Counted from the stretch's first letter, positions 30,202-58,799 are shown. The stretch: DNA of 64,000 nt from Chamaea fasciata (GCA_029207755.1 JARCOQ010000005.1:47705563-47769562), one strand, 5' to 3'. The notes: generated from the letters alone by a model not told the origin. Made by a program: numbers and translations.

Positions 30202-30229
30202 CCCCCCCCCCCCCCTCCCCCCCCCCCCC
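30202..30229. repeat. Poly(C) tract with one interrupting T
   Basis: 28 bases, all C except T at 30216. The G-rich minus strand could form a G-quadruplex. Confidence 0.9.
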
Positions 30230-31578
30230 GTCCTCGTTGGGTTTGGTTTTTGGGTGTTTGTTTGTTTGTCTGTTTTCACATTTTCAATTCCCACCATCTC
30301 TCAAAGTTATCTCAAGGTGAATTTAGCAAGTACAGGTATGTTAACCGAGATTTTATATCTTTCATTTTTAAATGTAAAAATATTTTTGGGTGAATATCTT
30401 TACAGTATTTTACAGTGCGCTGGTGGCACAGACAAGAGCATGGCTACTTTTCGAGCAACTGAAAAATTAAATACTTTAGAAGAAGGGTGGTTTTGCGGTT
30501 GTCGGGTATTTATTAATTCTGTGTTTACTTTCTTTAGTGGAGGAAAATGTTATGAGGTTTTGCTGCTGATATCAAGCACTTTTTAGCAAAAAATATTCAG
30601 TAGATCGTTTTCGACCTGATAATTATCTGGAAGGATAAAAAAATTTCCTGTATTGAGTGTTTGCTGCCCTCTCATGGACATTTTTTGATTTCTTGATAAT
30701 GGTTCTTTTTCTTACTGGCTGGGCATATTTATGTAGTGTGTGCTTTTGTGAGGATACAACAAAAGATTGAACAATAATCAATCTATCTTCCCACAGACCA
30801 CAGATAAAGGTGTTGCACCTGTTAGCAGAGATATCACTGTTTTGTGGCCCCTACCTCACTGACAAACGAAAATAATGGGATCTGTCACATGTTCGTGCAC
30901 CATCTTTTCAACATGGTCCCGAAGGAAACCCAAATGTGGCAAGACAAACACAAAAACTCCAAAAGAGACATCCTAAAATTTCAAATGTCTACCACAGGCT
31001 CTGTTCCACAAGGAATTTAATAATATTCTCATCTGGGCTATGGAGATACTTCTGGAGCGCAGTGGGGATGCCATGGCTCAGGTTATGGTGTTATCTTTCC
31101 TGAGGCCAGTTTGCTCCTTTCAGGAAGGGAATTTCAGGGCCCGTGACTGGATTGCTGTGGGAGACCGGGCTGGCAGGAGAAAATGGGCGCTCTGTGGTCA
31201 GTTCCTCTCTCACATCCAGGAGATGTTTGGAGTAAAGTAGGTATGCTCTGCACTGTTAACAAACACAATGTCAATGTGTCATGTTTGCAGCAGGTTTCTC
31301 ACTCTCTGAGTTCACAGGCAAGTCCCCAGGGTGTTACCAACCGGGCAGTTTAGCACTACCTGCTGCAGAACTCCCTGAATTTACTCTGCTATGAAAATCC
31401 GGGTCTTCAGTGTGCTCAGACTTCAGGGACTCTGACTCTATCACAGGTCTTCCCTAGGAGTTGTTGCCACTTGCAGATGCCTGCCATGAGACTATCACAC
31501 AATGCTGGGCAAATCACATACCTAAGAAGCTTGTGATGAGTTGTTCAACTCTGTAAAGGCTAGCTTTCCTTTCTTTCT

Positions 31579-31698
31579 GTTTTTTTGGGGTTTTTTTGTG
31601 TGTGTGTTTTGTTTGTTTGTTTTTGTGGTTTGTTTGTTTGTTTTTTTTGTGTGTGTTTGTTTATCTAGGTTTTGTTGGGTTTTGTTTGTTTGTTTTTC
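31579..31698. repeat. GTTT/GT low-complexity tract
   Basis: About 120 bases of T and G only, with a few exceptions. Confidence 0.85.
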
Positions 31699-32046
31699 TC
31701 AATGGAATAAAGTGAAGGTAAAGCATCATAATATGAATCCTGCTCCATAATGAGCTCCTTCTGCCCAAGGATCTGTGACTATGTATAACAGTTTCCTCTG
31801 TCTCTTGCTGTCTGTTTACTTTGCAAAATGTCAGAAACCATTTGGTAAACGATTTTTTTTTAATAGTAGATACATGCTTGTTCATAGCCTTACCTTTTTA
31901 CTCATGACAGAACTACACAACTAATAAAGGGGAGAAAGTTTTGAGCTGACTTCCTGCTCTTCTTTGCTCACAGCTGATTCTAAATTATACATTAAATATC
32001 ATCTGTTCTGTGAAGACTATTCCATAAAATTAAACAGTAACTTAAG

Positions 32047-32105
32047 ATCCATTGAATCATTTCCATTGGAAGAGACATTCAAAGATCATAGACTAACCTC
32101 TGTGT
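32047..32105 (-). mobile_element. Possible CR1 3'-end remnant
   Basis: TTGAATCATTTCCATTGGAA followed by GAGACATTCAAAGATCATAG resembles the reverse complement of a CR1 3' terminus. It is short and diverged, so only a suggestion. Confidence 0.35.
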
Positions 32106-33802
32106 CACATTAATAGTGACTAGATAGAAACTTGGCAGAAAATGAAAAACCTTGTATTCCAGCTGGTCCTGAGATCAGAGGGGTTGGCTGCAGCTGGCCT
32201 AAAATTCTGATTCCCACAAATTCAGCACTGTAACCCTGGTAGTGTCAACTAAGAAGCATGAACACAGATTCACAAATAGTCCAGTTTAAAAATTCATCTC
32301 TATAGGTCTGGTTGCAATCAATAAGAATTTCTGTAATCACAGACTGGAGAATAGTGTAGTTTATTGAAACAACAGAACTACAAAGTCAGAACTGTCAGTG
32401 CTAAATGCGCTACGATAGAGCTCCAAAAAGAACAATAATGTAGTATTAACCCAGATATCATTATCATTATCATATGAAGAAGCTTACCAAGAAGGCCTGC
32501 TCAGCTGGGAAGAGGAAGAGGAGAGTAGGCTGTTGACTGTCTCTATGGTATTTTTGTCTTCTTCCTAAACAGATTTAATTTCTACTCTCCTGATATAAAA
32601 CATAATCTTATCTCAGTCTCCCCTTTCATGTGTGCCATGATCTAGGCAGAGAATTGAGTAATATAGTCATATATGTGGTAACACATACTTCATAAAAGTT
32701 ATTAGCATACCCGTTAGTGTGCAATATAATACATAATTGACTTTATCAGGCAAAAGTTTTATTTTTGGCCATGTGTCCTTCAAAGTTCAGATCATGACTT
32801 TGTTCCATTTGTGCTGTTCTTCCGAGCCGAAGCATGACCATCCTATCTCCATAGGAGCTCCCCGTTCAACCCAGCTGTTTTCTCTTGACATCAACAATGC
32901 ATCAGATCTATCTATGTGCACAGATAACATGGGACGTGCAGTGCAGGCCATAGACAGTGAGCTACAGCCCTTGGCTCTTGGTTGTCATCTCACACCTCTG
33001 TGATGTAGGTAGGGACTTCTTTTACCAGATCAGGTTTCAATGTTTGATGTAAGCCATAATGCTATTATTACTTTTTACATTTCAATTTTTCCACAGCTGC
33101 TGCCAGCCCAATCCTGAAATCATTGAAAGAAGAATCCTGCAGTCAATGAGGTTTCACTGATGTCTCAGCAGTTCATGCAGGACTGATGAACAAAACTCAT
33201 ATGGGAATGGAAATGCAAAGAGATCAACAAAACACCATGCACAAAATCCAAGTCAGAATGCAGCACAACTCCAAATCTAGAAATAATTGTCCAAAATTGA
33301 GTATGGAGAGTGAATGGGGATCCTGGGAGGAGTTACACTGATGACTTCGTTATGCTTTGACAATCTGTCTTGTAGAGGAGAGATCTCAAATTCCCACAGA
33401 AAAAAGTATTTGATAACCCTCCACTGTCCAGTACACTGGGTCCATTGTGACCTAGATAGAAAAAAAAAGAAACTTGTGGAAGGAAAACTCTGTTGTGTAA
33501 TCTTACTATGTCAAAGGTGTCTAGTTGAAAAGTGGTTCTGTACCCAAATTCAAGCTGGTTCAAATCTGTACTGACATGCAAGCAGGAGAGAATAGGTCTG
33601 GTATTAATGATATTTATGTTGCACTCGTCCAGACTCCACACTGGTCATCCCGAGTTTCCTGCCCGTGCATTGTAGGCATTACACCACTGAGCACCTTTCT
33701 TTCGAAAACCTGTAAACTTAATCTTGAAATATCCATAACTTTAATTTTACAATTTATTTGGCCCAGGATAATAGGAAGGACCTTTGCTCTGCTTTATTCA
33801 GC

Positions 33803-34330
33803 TGTCATGGTTTAACCCCAGCCAGCAACTGAGCACCATGCAGTTTCTCCCACACTCATTCCCAGAGATGGGGGAGAAAATCAGAAAAGTGAAAAAAACT
33901 TTGTGGTTTAAGATAAAGACAGTTTAATTGGTGGCAAAAGCCATTCATGCAAACAAAGGAAAACAAAGAATTAATTCATCGTTTCCCACGGATGGGTGGG
34001 CAGGTGTTCAGCCACCTCCAGGAGAGCAGGGCCCTCATGGGTAATGGTGACTTGGGAAGACAAAAGCCATCACCAGAACACTCCCCTCCCTTCTTCTTCC
34101 CCTCTACTTTATATGCTGTGCATGAAACTGTACCATCTGGAACATTCCTTTGGTCAATTGGAATCATCTGTCCTGGCTGTGTCCCCTCCCAGCTCCCTGT
34201 GCACTCCCAGACTCCTCATGGGTGAGATGGTGTGAAAAGCAGAAATGGCCTTGCATCTGTGTGAGCGCTGCTCAGCTATAACCAAAACACCTCTATCTTA
34301 TCGACACTGTTTCCAGCACAAATCTTAAAC
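33803..34330 (+). mobile_element. Solo LTR of an avian endogenous retrovirus
   Basis: Starts TGTCATGGTTTAACCCCAGC, followed by CAGCAACTGAGCACCATGCA, AGATAAAGACAGTTTAATTG, CTGTCCTGGCTGTGTCCCCT, GCACTCCCAGACT, GCTGCTCAGCTATAACCAAA and CACTGTTTCCAGCACAAAT. I recognise this order as a common avian ERV LTR. No gag, pol or env sequence and no second LTR adjoin it, so it is probably a solo LTR. The 3' boundary and target-site duplication were not resolved. Confidence 0.75.
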
Positions 34331-36100
34331 ATCTTTGGGCCTAAGCTAACATAGTTTTCTTTTTATGGAAGTCTAGCTTCTAATTTTCTCTATCAAACAC
34401 AGAAGATTTCTACTTAAATTAGTAGAATAATTTTACTTGCAATAAAACTTCACCTTTGATGTTTTTAGGAATTGACCCCCTAAGGGAGACTTTTAAAATT
34501 GTTTTTCAAAGACATGATGAGCAATGCAGAATAAATTCTTTCACCTGACAACTACCATAAAAGATACAGAGATTCACAAGAAGTATGAGAATAACATAAT
34601 CCACTATCAGAGAATGAAGACATGAAGAAACATATGTTTGACATTTACCGGGTTTTGTGGTAACCTGACAGGCAATTTGGGCTTTGTGGTGACTAATGCT
34701 GAAGAAAAATCCTGTAACCCCATCATAAAAAATGTTCATCAGTAGAAAGTGATTTGTTATTCTGGGGGGAGTAACTTAAACAGAATTCTTCACAGGTTCC
34801 TGTGTCAGTTCTGCCAAATGTTCACCTTTATGTAACTCAGTCATTGATTTGCCATTATTGGAACATCATAGGCTTTTGATATTAACGTTTATAATGTAAA
34901 TAAATCTGTGAAATGAACAGCTGTCCCTATCAAAGAGAAAACAATTGAAAACAGGTCTTCCTTGTAATAAATTGCAATACTGTATCCTTGTGGGATTTTT
35001 TTGATTTTATTTTAACCTTCTTTCTAATTTTGGGGCAGCTTAGTATTTAACCATAAAGAATATCCTCTTTTTTTTTTTTTTTTTTTTTTTTCCAAGTACG
35101 ACCAGACGCTAAAAACCAGCATGTAGCACACCTTAGAAAATACTGAGCAGGGTTCACACATTTTCTTTCTTTTGCCAGTATCATGAAGCATTTTAACAAG
35201 TTTGACAAAAGACATTAATGACCATATGTCAAAAAATATGAAGAGTGAGATGTGTCCCCTCTTCACTGCAATCATAAATCACACAATTGAACCTCAGTCT
35301 AGTAGGTTAGCTAGAAAATTGAGCCATAATAGCAAAATAGTATCACTTGAGTTTTTCTTAGGAAAACTTTTCTTATGTTTGGAATAGGAATCTGCATATT
35401 ATCTAGAGAAGCCTGTTGAAGGTGATGTGGGGTCCTGAGGGACACACAGTGATCAGACACCGTGTCAGTGACTTGGTAATTGAACAAAAGCTATTTCTGA
35501 GGGAGAATCTGTCTGGAGTTGTGTGCAGTTCTCCCACAGCTGAGATGAGACGCCATCCACAGGGCTAGCAGTGCACAAGCTGAGGGGAAAGGTGGATGAG
35601 AAACGATGAATAAGGGTTACTGGCTGATATGCCTGTGGTGCAATTGGCATAAAGATGACATTACACTTATCACCACAGTATGAGTTTTCCCAGGCCACTC
35701 CTGCTCTTTGCCATTGCACTCTCCTTTTCCATTAGGTTTCTATGCTATGCTGCTCAACTCAGCTTGACAAATATAACAGGAATGTTTCGTTTGATGGTAA
35801 TTTTGTTCCTGTAATGGACAGTATAACCACTGGAGCTGATATAGACAGTGCATTCAGTGTTCCTGCACACATATACACTTTCTTCTTTTGTGGAACAGTT
35901 TCTTAAAATATTTAAGTTATCTCTTAAATGAACGATCAACTTTGCTCGTGCTCTGTGCTCATTAACAAAGTGAATCTCTACCCATGGGGTATGATCGCGT
36001 CATACTCACTATAAGCCACTTCCACAGAGAGCAACCACAGTAAAAAGAAGTGAGCACTGCATCCTTTAAACCGAGACGGGACAATCGCCAGTGACCATAG
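34331..36100. other. AT-rich intergenic spacer
   Basis: Non-coding DNA with a 24-base T run at 35068-35091. No gene supported. Confidence 0.5.
35068..35091. repeat. Poly(T) tract, 24 bases
   Basis: Uninterrupted T run. Confidence 0.95.
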
Positions 36101-36179
36101 TTTGAGATTTTTTTGTCTGCAGAAAACACCAAGTTTTAACGGTTCAAAGTGTGCAAAAAAGAACACTTGGCAAAGAACT

Positions 36180-36720
36180 GAGCACGGCATCTCCAATGAG
36201 CGACAGTTTGAGCACCGGAGGTCTGGGGGCAGCACCAAGGCAGCTCGAAACCTCGAACTTCTCAGACGCCGCTGGCCCTACGGTTTTCAAAGCGGGCACA
36301 AACCTGGATTGGAAGTGAAAAAGCCCGAGGGGATGACGGAGGTGGGAGTGGCCATACGAACCTACCAGGGAGTTCGTAAGCCGCTTCTCCCAAGTGAATG
36401 AAAAGAAAAAGGTGGAGCGCTTTTTTAACTCGAAAATTGCTGGGCACTAGAAAAACCCAAGAGCGACAGCCAATCTTCGTGGAGCGCGGGCTTTTCGAAA
36501 TATGCCGGGCTCTGGGGGCGGTACAAGGCGTTTCGCTGCGCAGCTCTCCGCCTCCCGGCTGATAGGAGATAAACGACGGGGAGCATCCCCATCCCCCCTC
36601 CCAAAAGTCGAAGCGCCCTGAACGGTGCCTCACGAGCCTGAGGCGTTCCGGCTCGCACCGATTTCCCTGCGGCTAACGGGAATGTATTTGGACCGACGGA
36701 CGGGGAGGTTTTTTTTTCTT
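36180..36720 (+). other. Orphan CpG-rich segment with promoter-like motif
   Basis: CGCGGGCTTTTCGAAATA (from 36485) is followed about 80 bases on by a TATA-like GATAAACG near 36567 and then GC-rich DNA, but no histone ORF follows. The adjacent H1 points its 3' end here. ORFs on both strands lack recognisable domains. Confidence 0.45.
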
Positions 36721-36801
36721 AATGAGATGCGCCGCGGTGCTGCTCTGCGCCGGCGAAGAACAGCGCAAAAATGTTACCAGGTTCACCTAAAAGAGACGGC
36801 C

Positions 36802-36820
36802 AAAAAAAAAAAAAAAAAAA
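36802..36820. repeat. Poly(A) tract, 19 bases
   Basis: Uninterrupted A run close to the H1 3' end. Confidence 0.9.
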
Positions 36821-36898
36821 GTAAAATTGCTCACGCGCTACACGTAGAGAGATTAACAGTATCGAGTGAGTTCCGGCTCTTTTTATGAAAACGTGGGT

Positions 36899-36914
36899 GG
36901 CTCTTAAAAGAGCC
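36899..36914 (-). terminator. Histone 3' stem-loop (H1)
   Basis: Minus strand GGCTCTTTTAAGAGCC, loop TTTA. The downstream element AAAAAGAGC is at 36876-36884. Confidence 0.95.
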
Positions 36915-36956
36915 GTTGGGTTTATCTGCAAGGCAGATGTGTTTCTTCTGCACCAT

Positions 36957-37637
36957 TTACTTCTTCTTGGGAGCTGCCTTCTTTGCCTTGGCTGCTTTCG
37001 GCTTGGCCGCCTTGGGCTTGGCTGCTTTGGGCTTCACCGCTTTCGCCTTAGCCGGGCTCTTCGCTGCTGCCACCGCCTTTTTGGGCTTGGCAGCCTTTGT
37101 CGCCTTCTTGGGGCTCTTGGCCGCTTTCTTGGCCGCGGCGGCCGCCGGCTTCTTGGCTTTCTTAGGGCTCTTCTTGGCTGTCACCGGTTTCTTCGGCTTC
37201 TTGGCGGCGCTGGCGGGCTTCTTAGCTGCCGGCTTCTTAGGCTTCGCTGCACCAGTTTTTTTCTTAGGAGCTTTTTCCTTCACTTCTCCGGGTTTCTTGC
37301 TGAGGCGGAAAGAACCGGAGGCGCCGGTGCCCTTGGTCTGCACCAGGACGCCCTTGCTGACGAGGCTCTTGATGCCCAGCTTGATGCGGCTGTTACTCTT
37401 CTCCACATCGTAGCCGCCGGCGGCCAGCGCCTTCTTGAGCGCGGCGAGGGAGAGCCCCTTGCGCTCCTTGGAGGCGGACACGGCCTTGGTGATCAGCTCG
37501 GTGACGCTGGGCCCCGCGGGCTTGCGGGCTTTGGCGCCGCTCGCCGCCTTCTTCGGCTTCTTAGCGGCCGGAGCTTTGGCCGGGGCCGGGGCGGCGGCGG
37601 CGACATCGGGCGCGGCGACGGGAGCGGTCTCGGCCAT
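36957..37637 (-). CDS. H1: Linker histone H1 (MAETAP type, H1.10-like of birds)
   Basis: 226 codons plus TAA, the longest of the three H1 genes. The start [15 protein letters not shown] closely matches, from memory, the chicken H1 subtype called H1.10. The globular domain lies at about 42-114. It differs from the other two H1 genes by Ser for the first Asn of the NN pair (KSNSRIK), Ile in KLGIKSL and Val in SKGVLVQ, which fits a distinct subtype. The C-tail has three S-P-x-K sites and ends APKKK. It stands alone, at least 6 kb from the next histone gene on either side. H1 box, CCAAT and TATA lie upstream. Confidence 0.97.
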   Translation of the reverse strand: MAETAPVAAPDVAAAAPAPAKAPAAKKPKKAASGAKARKPAGPSVTELITKAVSASKERKGLSLAALKKALAAGGYDVEKSNSRIKLGIKSLVSKGVLVQTKGTGASGSFRLSKKPGEVKEKAPKKKTGAAKPKKPAAKKPASAAKKPKKPVTAKKSPKKAKKPAAAAAKKAAKSPKKATKAAKPKKAVAAAKSPAKAKAVKPKAAKPKAAKPKAAKAKKAAPKKK

Positions 37638-37692
37638 CGCGGCTCCTGCACGATCCAGGCGAACAATGGAGACACGGCCGCCGCCGCCCCCT

Positions 37693-37767
37693 TTTATAGC
37701 AGCGCGGCGCGCGCTGATTGGTGCCCGGCGCTCCGCTCCGCCGCCCGCCGCCGCGCCCGGTGTGTTT
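37693..37767 (-). promoter_or_regulatory. H1 promoter (AAACACA, CCAAT, TATA)
   Basis: Minus strand: AAACACA (37761-37767), CCAAT (37717-37721), TATAAA (37693-37698). The region is very GC-rich. Confidence 0.9.
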
Positions 37768-44225
<6,458 letters not shown>

Positions 44226-44266
44226 AGCCTTACGCTCCTATCGGACCACCGCGGCGAAAACCCAAA

Positions 44267-44282
44267 GGCTCTTTTCAGAGCC
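44267..44282 (+). terminator. Histone 3' stem-loop (H4)
   Basis: GGCTCTTTTCAGAGCC, loop TTTC. The downstream element AAGAGAGCTG is at 44299-44308. Confidence 0.95.
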
Positions 44283-44308
44283 ACCCACTTTTTCGTTTAA
44301 GAGAGCTG

Positions 44309-44976
44309 TGTTGCTGTGTGCTAGGGTTTACTTGTTTATTGCGGTTTTTCTCTTGATTCGCTCCTCTTTACACGCTGCACCAGTTGTTCCGTACCGCTTC
44401 GGGTTGCGGCGGCGGCGGCGGCGGGCGGGGGGCTGCTGTTTCTCGGCGGTCTTTTGGAAGGGAACAAACGCAACAAAACCCACACAGTTCAGGGAGGGTA
44501 AATTGCCCTTCCCTAGGAAAATTTAAGGAAACTTCCATTATGCATGAATTCTCCACGACAAAGCGCCGCAGCAGTTTTTCTCTTGTTATTCCCCGCTCGT
44601 GTCTGAAAGAGAACAGGAGAGCCAACTGCAGGGCCTATAGCAATGCTGTGGAGGACGCTCTTCATTCTTACGGGCGGCGCTGGCGGCCGCGGTAGCGCGG
44701 GCTCGCGGCCACGGAGGGTTAAGCGCCCGCGCGATTTCCAAAAAGCCCGCGCAGGCCACGATTGGCTCCGGGACATTCCGCGCTCCCCTCCTCCCGCGTT
44801 TGTCTCTGCACAGCAGCGCTCCCACCGCTCCCGGCCCACGATGAAAACGCGCACCGGCAGAACAAGACCCAGGCTGTCTACAGCAAGGACACGCCAAACC
44901 GTACACGCATCCAAAGACAAACTCAGGCGCCTTTCCCTTCCCTCCCTTCCCCTCGGCATTGGCTGCGCAGCGTCTC
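44309..44976. other. H4-H2A convergent spacer (left arm)
   Basis: GC-rich DNA between two 3' ends. It contains a (GGC)n-type run near 44408-44425 and, on the minus strand, CCAAT next to CGCGGGCTTTTTGGAAAT (44737-44751), an element otherwise seen in H3 promoters. ORFs of 103-148 codons on both strands have no recognisable domain. Confidence 0.5.
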
Positions 44977-45000
44977 AAGCTCTTTCTCGACCCTGTGGGT

Positions 45001-45016
45001 GGCTCTGAAAAGAGCC
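45001..45016 (-). terminator. Histone 3' stem-loop (H2A)
   Basis: Minus strand GGCTCTTTTCAGAGCC, loop TTTC. The downstream element GAGAAAGAGCTT is at 44977-44988. Confidence 0.95.
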
Positions 45017-45059
45017 TTTGGGTTTTGCTTCTGGGCTCGGGACGCTTTCCCCGCCCGGT

Positions 45060-45688
<629 letters not shown>

Positions 45689-45933
45689 GACGAGCCGGGC
45701 TGGGCGGGCCTCGGCTCGAGGCCCCCCCTACCCGAAACGCTTGCTCCCGCCGCGGCGCCGCCGCCCGCGCCGTGCTTGCTCTCTCTCGTGCTTTATTATT
45801 ATTTTAAATTTCGCCGGGCTGCACGGTGCGGATTGGGAGGGCCCAGTCGAGAAACTAAATGGGAAGAGAGGGACACTGGGGCTGTGTCCGGGAGCGGGAA
45901 AAGGGGGACACCGGCACAAACCGAGACTGACAA

Positions 45934-46557
45934 AGCAGTAATGCCCTCCCACGGTTTTAGCGGGCTCTTTTTTGAATAGGGGCGCTTCATTTAAAAGCTA
46001 AAATGCATCTAAACCTTCAATTACGAGCCTTGATTCTTAGCCATGTCCTCTTGTTTCACAACTGCTTAACAAAGTTTACCTATCGATGTATTATCATAGA
46101 GAGTTAAAGCTCTGAATGTTTTTAATTCCTGAGCTGAAGTTATGTTTTTGAATATATGTTTTTAATTTTTTCTTTTAGGTAGAGATATTCTTCTACCATT
46201 TTACCCCTCCTATATTTTGTATATTCCTGTGAGAGTTTATGGTGTCTAAATAAAAATACATATGCTCTCCAGGGAATTTTTGTCTTTGTTAGCCCTGAAC
46301 CAATATGTCCACTAAAATAAAAGTGAAAATTTCATACTTGAAGAATGATAAAGTGACTTAATAAGAAACAAGTAATTATATGTTTGCATAATGTAAAAAA
46401 GTATTTAAAACTTGCGTGGATTACTAGTCAAGTTTTGTTAGTTAACAGTACTAAGTCTTAGCGGTTTCGCAAACGGTGATATAATACATCATAGCTTCTT
46501 ACAAGAACAGTGCTCAATAAGAACAATGGCTGAAAACGGTAGGCGGTATCTCCCAAG
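45934..46557. other. Palindrome core, left half
   Basis: Single-copy AT-rich DNA between the left arm and the H3 promoter. No gene seen. Confidence 0.6.
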
Positions 46558-46642
46558 GGCGGGAACTTTAAAATTTGAATCCACCAATGAAACTCAGCAC
46601 TTACCCGTCTGCCTATGAGAGAAGGCACTAGTGCTATAAATA
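46558..46642 (+). promoter_or_regulatory. H3 promoter (palindrome core)
   Basis: GGCGG-GAAC-TTTAAA then TTTGAA (46558-46579), CCAAT (46584-46588) and TATAAATA (46635-46642), 67 bases before the ATG. Confidence 0.9.
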
Positions 46643-46679
46643 CTCCTCGAATACAAGGAAAATCTAACCAGTGCCGTAG

Positions 46680-47120
<441 letters not shown>

Positions 47121-47169
47121 GCCTTGACGGAACATAAACCACTGTGTTAAGTATTTAAACCACCATAAA

Positions 47170-47185
47170 GGCTCTTTTAAGAGCC
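47170..47185 (+). terminator. Histone 3' stem-loop (H3)
   Basis: GGCTCTTTTAAGAGCC, loop TTTA. The downstream element AAAGGAGCTG is at 47201-47210. Confidence 0.95.
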
Positions 47186-47709
47186 ACTACATGCACAATA
47201 AAAGGAGCTGTAACACTGCAGTGTTTTATTAAGTTTGAGGGCAGTAAGAAGGTTAAAAACAGGACAATAACCATATATTGTCAGATTGCATGGGAGGGTG
47301 TTGAACTTCGTGTACTTTTATGGGATACACAAGAAATAAAGTTGTTTTTTCCCGAGACCGAGAAGTGTGTGGCCTTTTCTAAGCTTAAAATAACTAAACT
47401 ATATAACAATCGGAAATTCTCGCGGGGAAAATACCAACCGTGGAACAAAGGGAAACTTACTACCTTGTCAGTCTCGGTTTGTGCCGGTGTCCCCCTTTTC
47501 CCGCTCCCGGACACAGCCCCAGTGTCCCTCTCTTCCCATTTAGTTTCTCGACTGGGCCCTCCCAATCCGCACCGTGCAGCCCGGCGAAATTTAAAATAAT
47601 AATAAAGCACGAGAGAGAGCAAGCACGGCGCGGGCGGCGGCGCCGCGGCGGGAGCAAGCGTTTCGGGTAGGGGGGGCCTCGAGCCGAGGCCCGCCCAGCC
47701 CGGCTCGTC

Positions 47710-48338
<629 letters not shown>

Positions 48339-48381
48339 ACCGGGCGGGGAAAGCGTCCCGAGCCCAGAAGCAAAACCCAAA

Positions 48382-48397
48382 GGCTCTTTTCAGAGCC
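48382..48397 (+). terminator. Histone 3' stem-loop (H2A)
   Basis: GGCTCTTTTCAGAGCC, loop TTTC. The downstream element GAGAAAGAGCTT is at 48410-48421. Confidence 0.95.
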
Positions 48398-48421
48398 ACC
48401 CACAGGGTCGAGAAAGAGCTT

Positions 48422-49089
48422 GAGACGCTGCGCAGCCAATGCCGAGGGGAAGGGAGGGAAGGGAAAGGCGCCTGAGTTTGTCTTTGGATGCGTGTACGGT
48501 TTGGCGTGTCCTTGCTGTAGACAGCCTGGGTCTTGTTCTGCCGGTGCGCGTTTTCATCGTGGGCCGGGAGCGGTGGGAGCGCTGCTGTGCAGAGACAAAC
48601 GCGGGAGGAGGGGAGCGCGGAATGTCCCGGAGCCAATCGTGGCCTGCGCGGGCTTTTTGGAAATCGCGCGGGCGCTTAACCCTCCGTGGCCGCGAGCCCG
48701 CGCTACCGCGGCCGCCAGCGCCGCCCGTAAGAATGAAGAGCGTCCTCCACAGCATTGCTATAGGCCCTGCAGTTGGCTCTCCTGTTCTCTTTCAGACACG
48801 AGCGGGGAATAACAAGAGAAAAACTGCTGCGGCGCTTTGTCGTGGAGAATTCATGCATAATGGAAGTTTCCTTAAATTTTCCTAGGGAAGGGCAATTTAC
48901 CCTCCCTGAACTGTGTGGGTTTTGTTGCGTTTGTTCCCTTCCAAAAGACCGCCGAGAAACAGCAGCCCCCCGCCCGCCGCCGCCGCCGCCGCAACCCGAA
49001 GCGGTACGGAACAACTGGTGCAGCGTGTAAAGAGGAGCGAATCAAGAGAAAAACCGCAATAAACAAGTAAACCCTAGCACACAGCAACA
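48422..49089. other. H2A-H4 convergent spacer (right arm)
   Basis: Inverted copy of 44309-44976, with CCAAT (48633-48637) and CGCGGGCTTTTTGGAAAT from 48647. ORFs here match those of the left arm only because the DNA is duplicated; none has a recognisable domain. Confidence 0.5.
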
Positions 49090-49115
49090 CAGCTCTCTTA
49101 AACGAAAAAGTGGGT

Positions 49116-49131
49116 GGCTCTGAAAAGAGCC
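49116..49131 (-). terminator. Histone 3' stem-loop (H4)
   Basis: Minus strand GGCTCTTTTCAGAGCC, loop TTTC. The downstream element is at 49090-49099. Confidence 0.95.
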
Positions 49132-49172
49132 TTTGGGTTTTCGCCGCGGTGGTCCGATAGGAGCGTAAGGCT

Positions 49173-57941
<8,769 letters not shown>

Positions 57942-58035
57942 AAACACAAATCGAGCACACCGAAAAGCTCCCCGGCCGTGCAGCGGGGCGGGCTCTGTAA
58001 GCCACCAATCACCGCGCGACTCCGCTCTAAAAATA
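57942..58035 (+). promoter_or_regulatory. H1 promoter (AAACACA, CCAAT, TATA-like)
   Basis: AAACACA (57942-57948), CCAAT (58005-58009) and TAAAAATA (58028-58035), 62 bases before the ATG. Confidence 0.9.
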
Positions 58036-58096
58036 CGAGCATCTGACCCCGGCCAGCCCAATTGTGTTCGCCCGCTCCGCAGAGGAAGTCGCCGCG

Positions 58097-58756
58097 ATGT
58101 CCGAGACCGCTCCCACCGCCGCCCCTGATGCGCCCGCTCCCGGTGCCAAGGCCGCCGCCAAGAAGCCGAAGAAGGCGGCGAGCGGCGCCAAAGCCCGCAA
58201 GCCCGCGGGGCCCAGCGTCACCGAGCTGATCACCAAGGCCGTGTCCGCCTCCAAGGAGCGCAAGGGGCTCTCCCTCGCCGCGCTCAAGAAGGCGCTGGCC
58301 GCCGGCGGCTACGATGTGGAGAAGAACAACAGCCGCATCAAGCTGGGGCTCAAGAGCCTCGTCAGCAAGGGCACCCTGGTGCAGACCAAGGGCACCGGCG
58401 CCTCTGGCTCTTTTCGTCTCAACAAGAAGCCAGGAGAAGTAAAAGAAAAAGCCCCCAAGAAAAGGGCGCCTGCAGCGAAGCCCAAGAAGCCGGCGGCTAA
58501 GAAGCCCGCCAGCGCCGCAAAGAAGCCGAAGAAGGCGGCGGCGGTGAAGAAAAGTCCGAAGAAGGCGAAGAAACCGGCGGCCGCAGCGGCCAAGAAAGCG
58601 GCCAAGAGTCCCAAGAAGGCTGCAAAGGCAGGCCGCCCCAAGAAGGCAGCGAAGAGCCCGGCTAAGGCGAAGGCGGTGAAGCCCAAAGCAGCCAAGCCTA
58701 AGGCAGCCAAACCCAAAGCGGCAAAGGCAAAGAAGGCGGCGCCCAAGAAGAAGTAA
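58097..58756 (+). CDS. H1: Linker histone H1 (MSETAP type, AGRPKK tail)
   Basis: 219 codons plus TAA. N-tail [18 protein letters not shown], winged-helix globular domain at about 38-110 ending SFRLNKK (Asn where the other two have Ser), and a basic C-tail with three S-P-x-K sites ending APKKK. The C-tail carries [14 protein letters not shown], a short form of the [16 protein letters not shown] segment of the other two H1 genes; from memory this resembles duck H1 and a chicken H1.11 subtype. An ATG at 58064 would add 11 residues but lies in the 5' UTR. Confidence 0.97.
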   Translation: MSETAPTAAPDAPAPGAKAAAKKPKKAASGAKARKPAGPSVTELITKAVSASKERKGLSLAALKKALAAGGYDVEKNNSRIKLGLKSLVSKGTLVQTKGTGASGSFRLNKKPGEVKEKAPKKRAPAAKPKKPAAKKPASAAKKPKKAAAVKKSPKKAKKPAAAAAKKAAKSPKKAAKAGRPKKAAKSPAKAKAVKPKAAKPKAAKPKAAKAKKAAPKKK

Positions 58757-58799
58757 ATTCTAGCAGAAGAGTTGTATTCTACATATTTTGTTATCCAAC

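Larger units (their letters stand above)
29698..33802. other. Intergenic spacer
   Basis: AT-rich with long homopolymer and G/T tracts (30104-30141, 30202-30229, 31579-31698) and a possible CR1 remnant (32047-32105). No gene supported. Confidence 0.5.

Noticed and set aside
30007..30393. Open frame with long Phe and Pro runs
   Set aside because: Made by the poly(T) and poly(C) tracts; no coding character.
33556..33567. GGTTCAAATCT, a B-box-like string
   Set aside because: No A box or cloverleaf around it; chance match.
33627..33690. Minus-strand stretch GTGCTCAGTGGTGTAATGCC resembling the 5' half of a tRNA
   Set aside because: No paired acceptor stem and no B box at the right distance; at most a decayed tRNA-like or SINE remnant.
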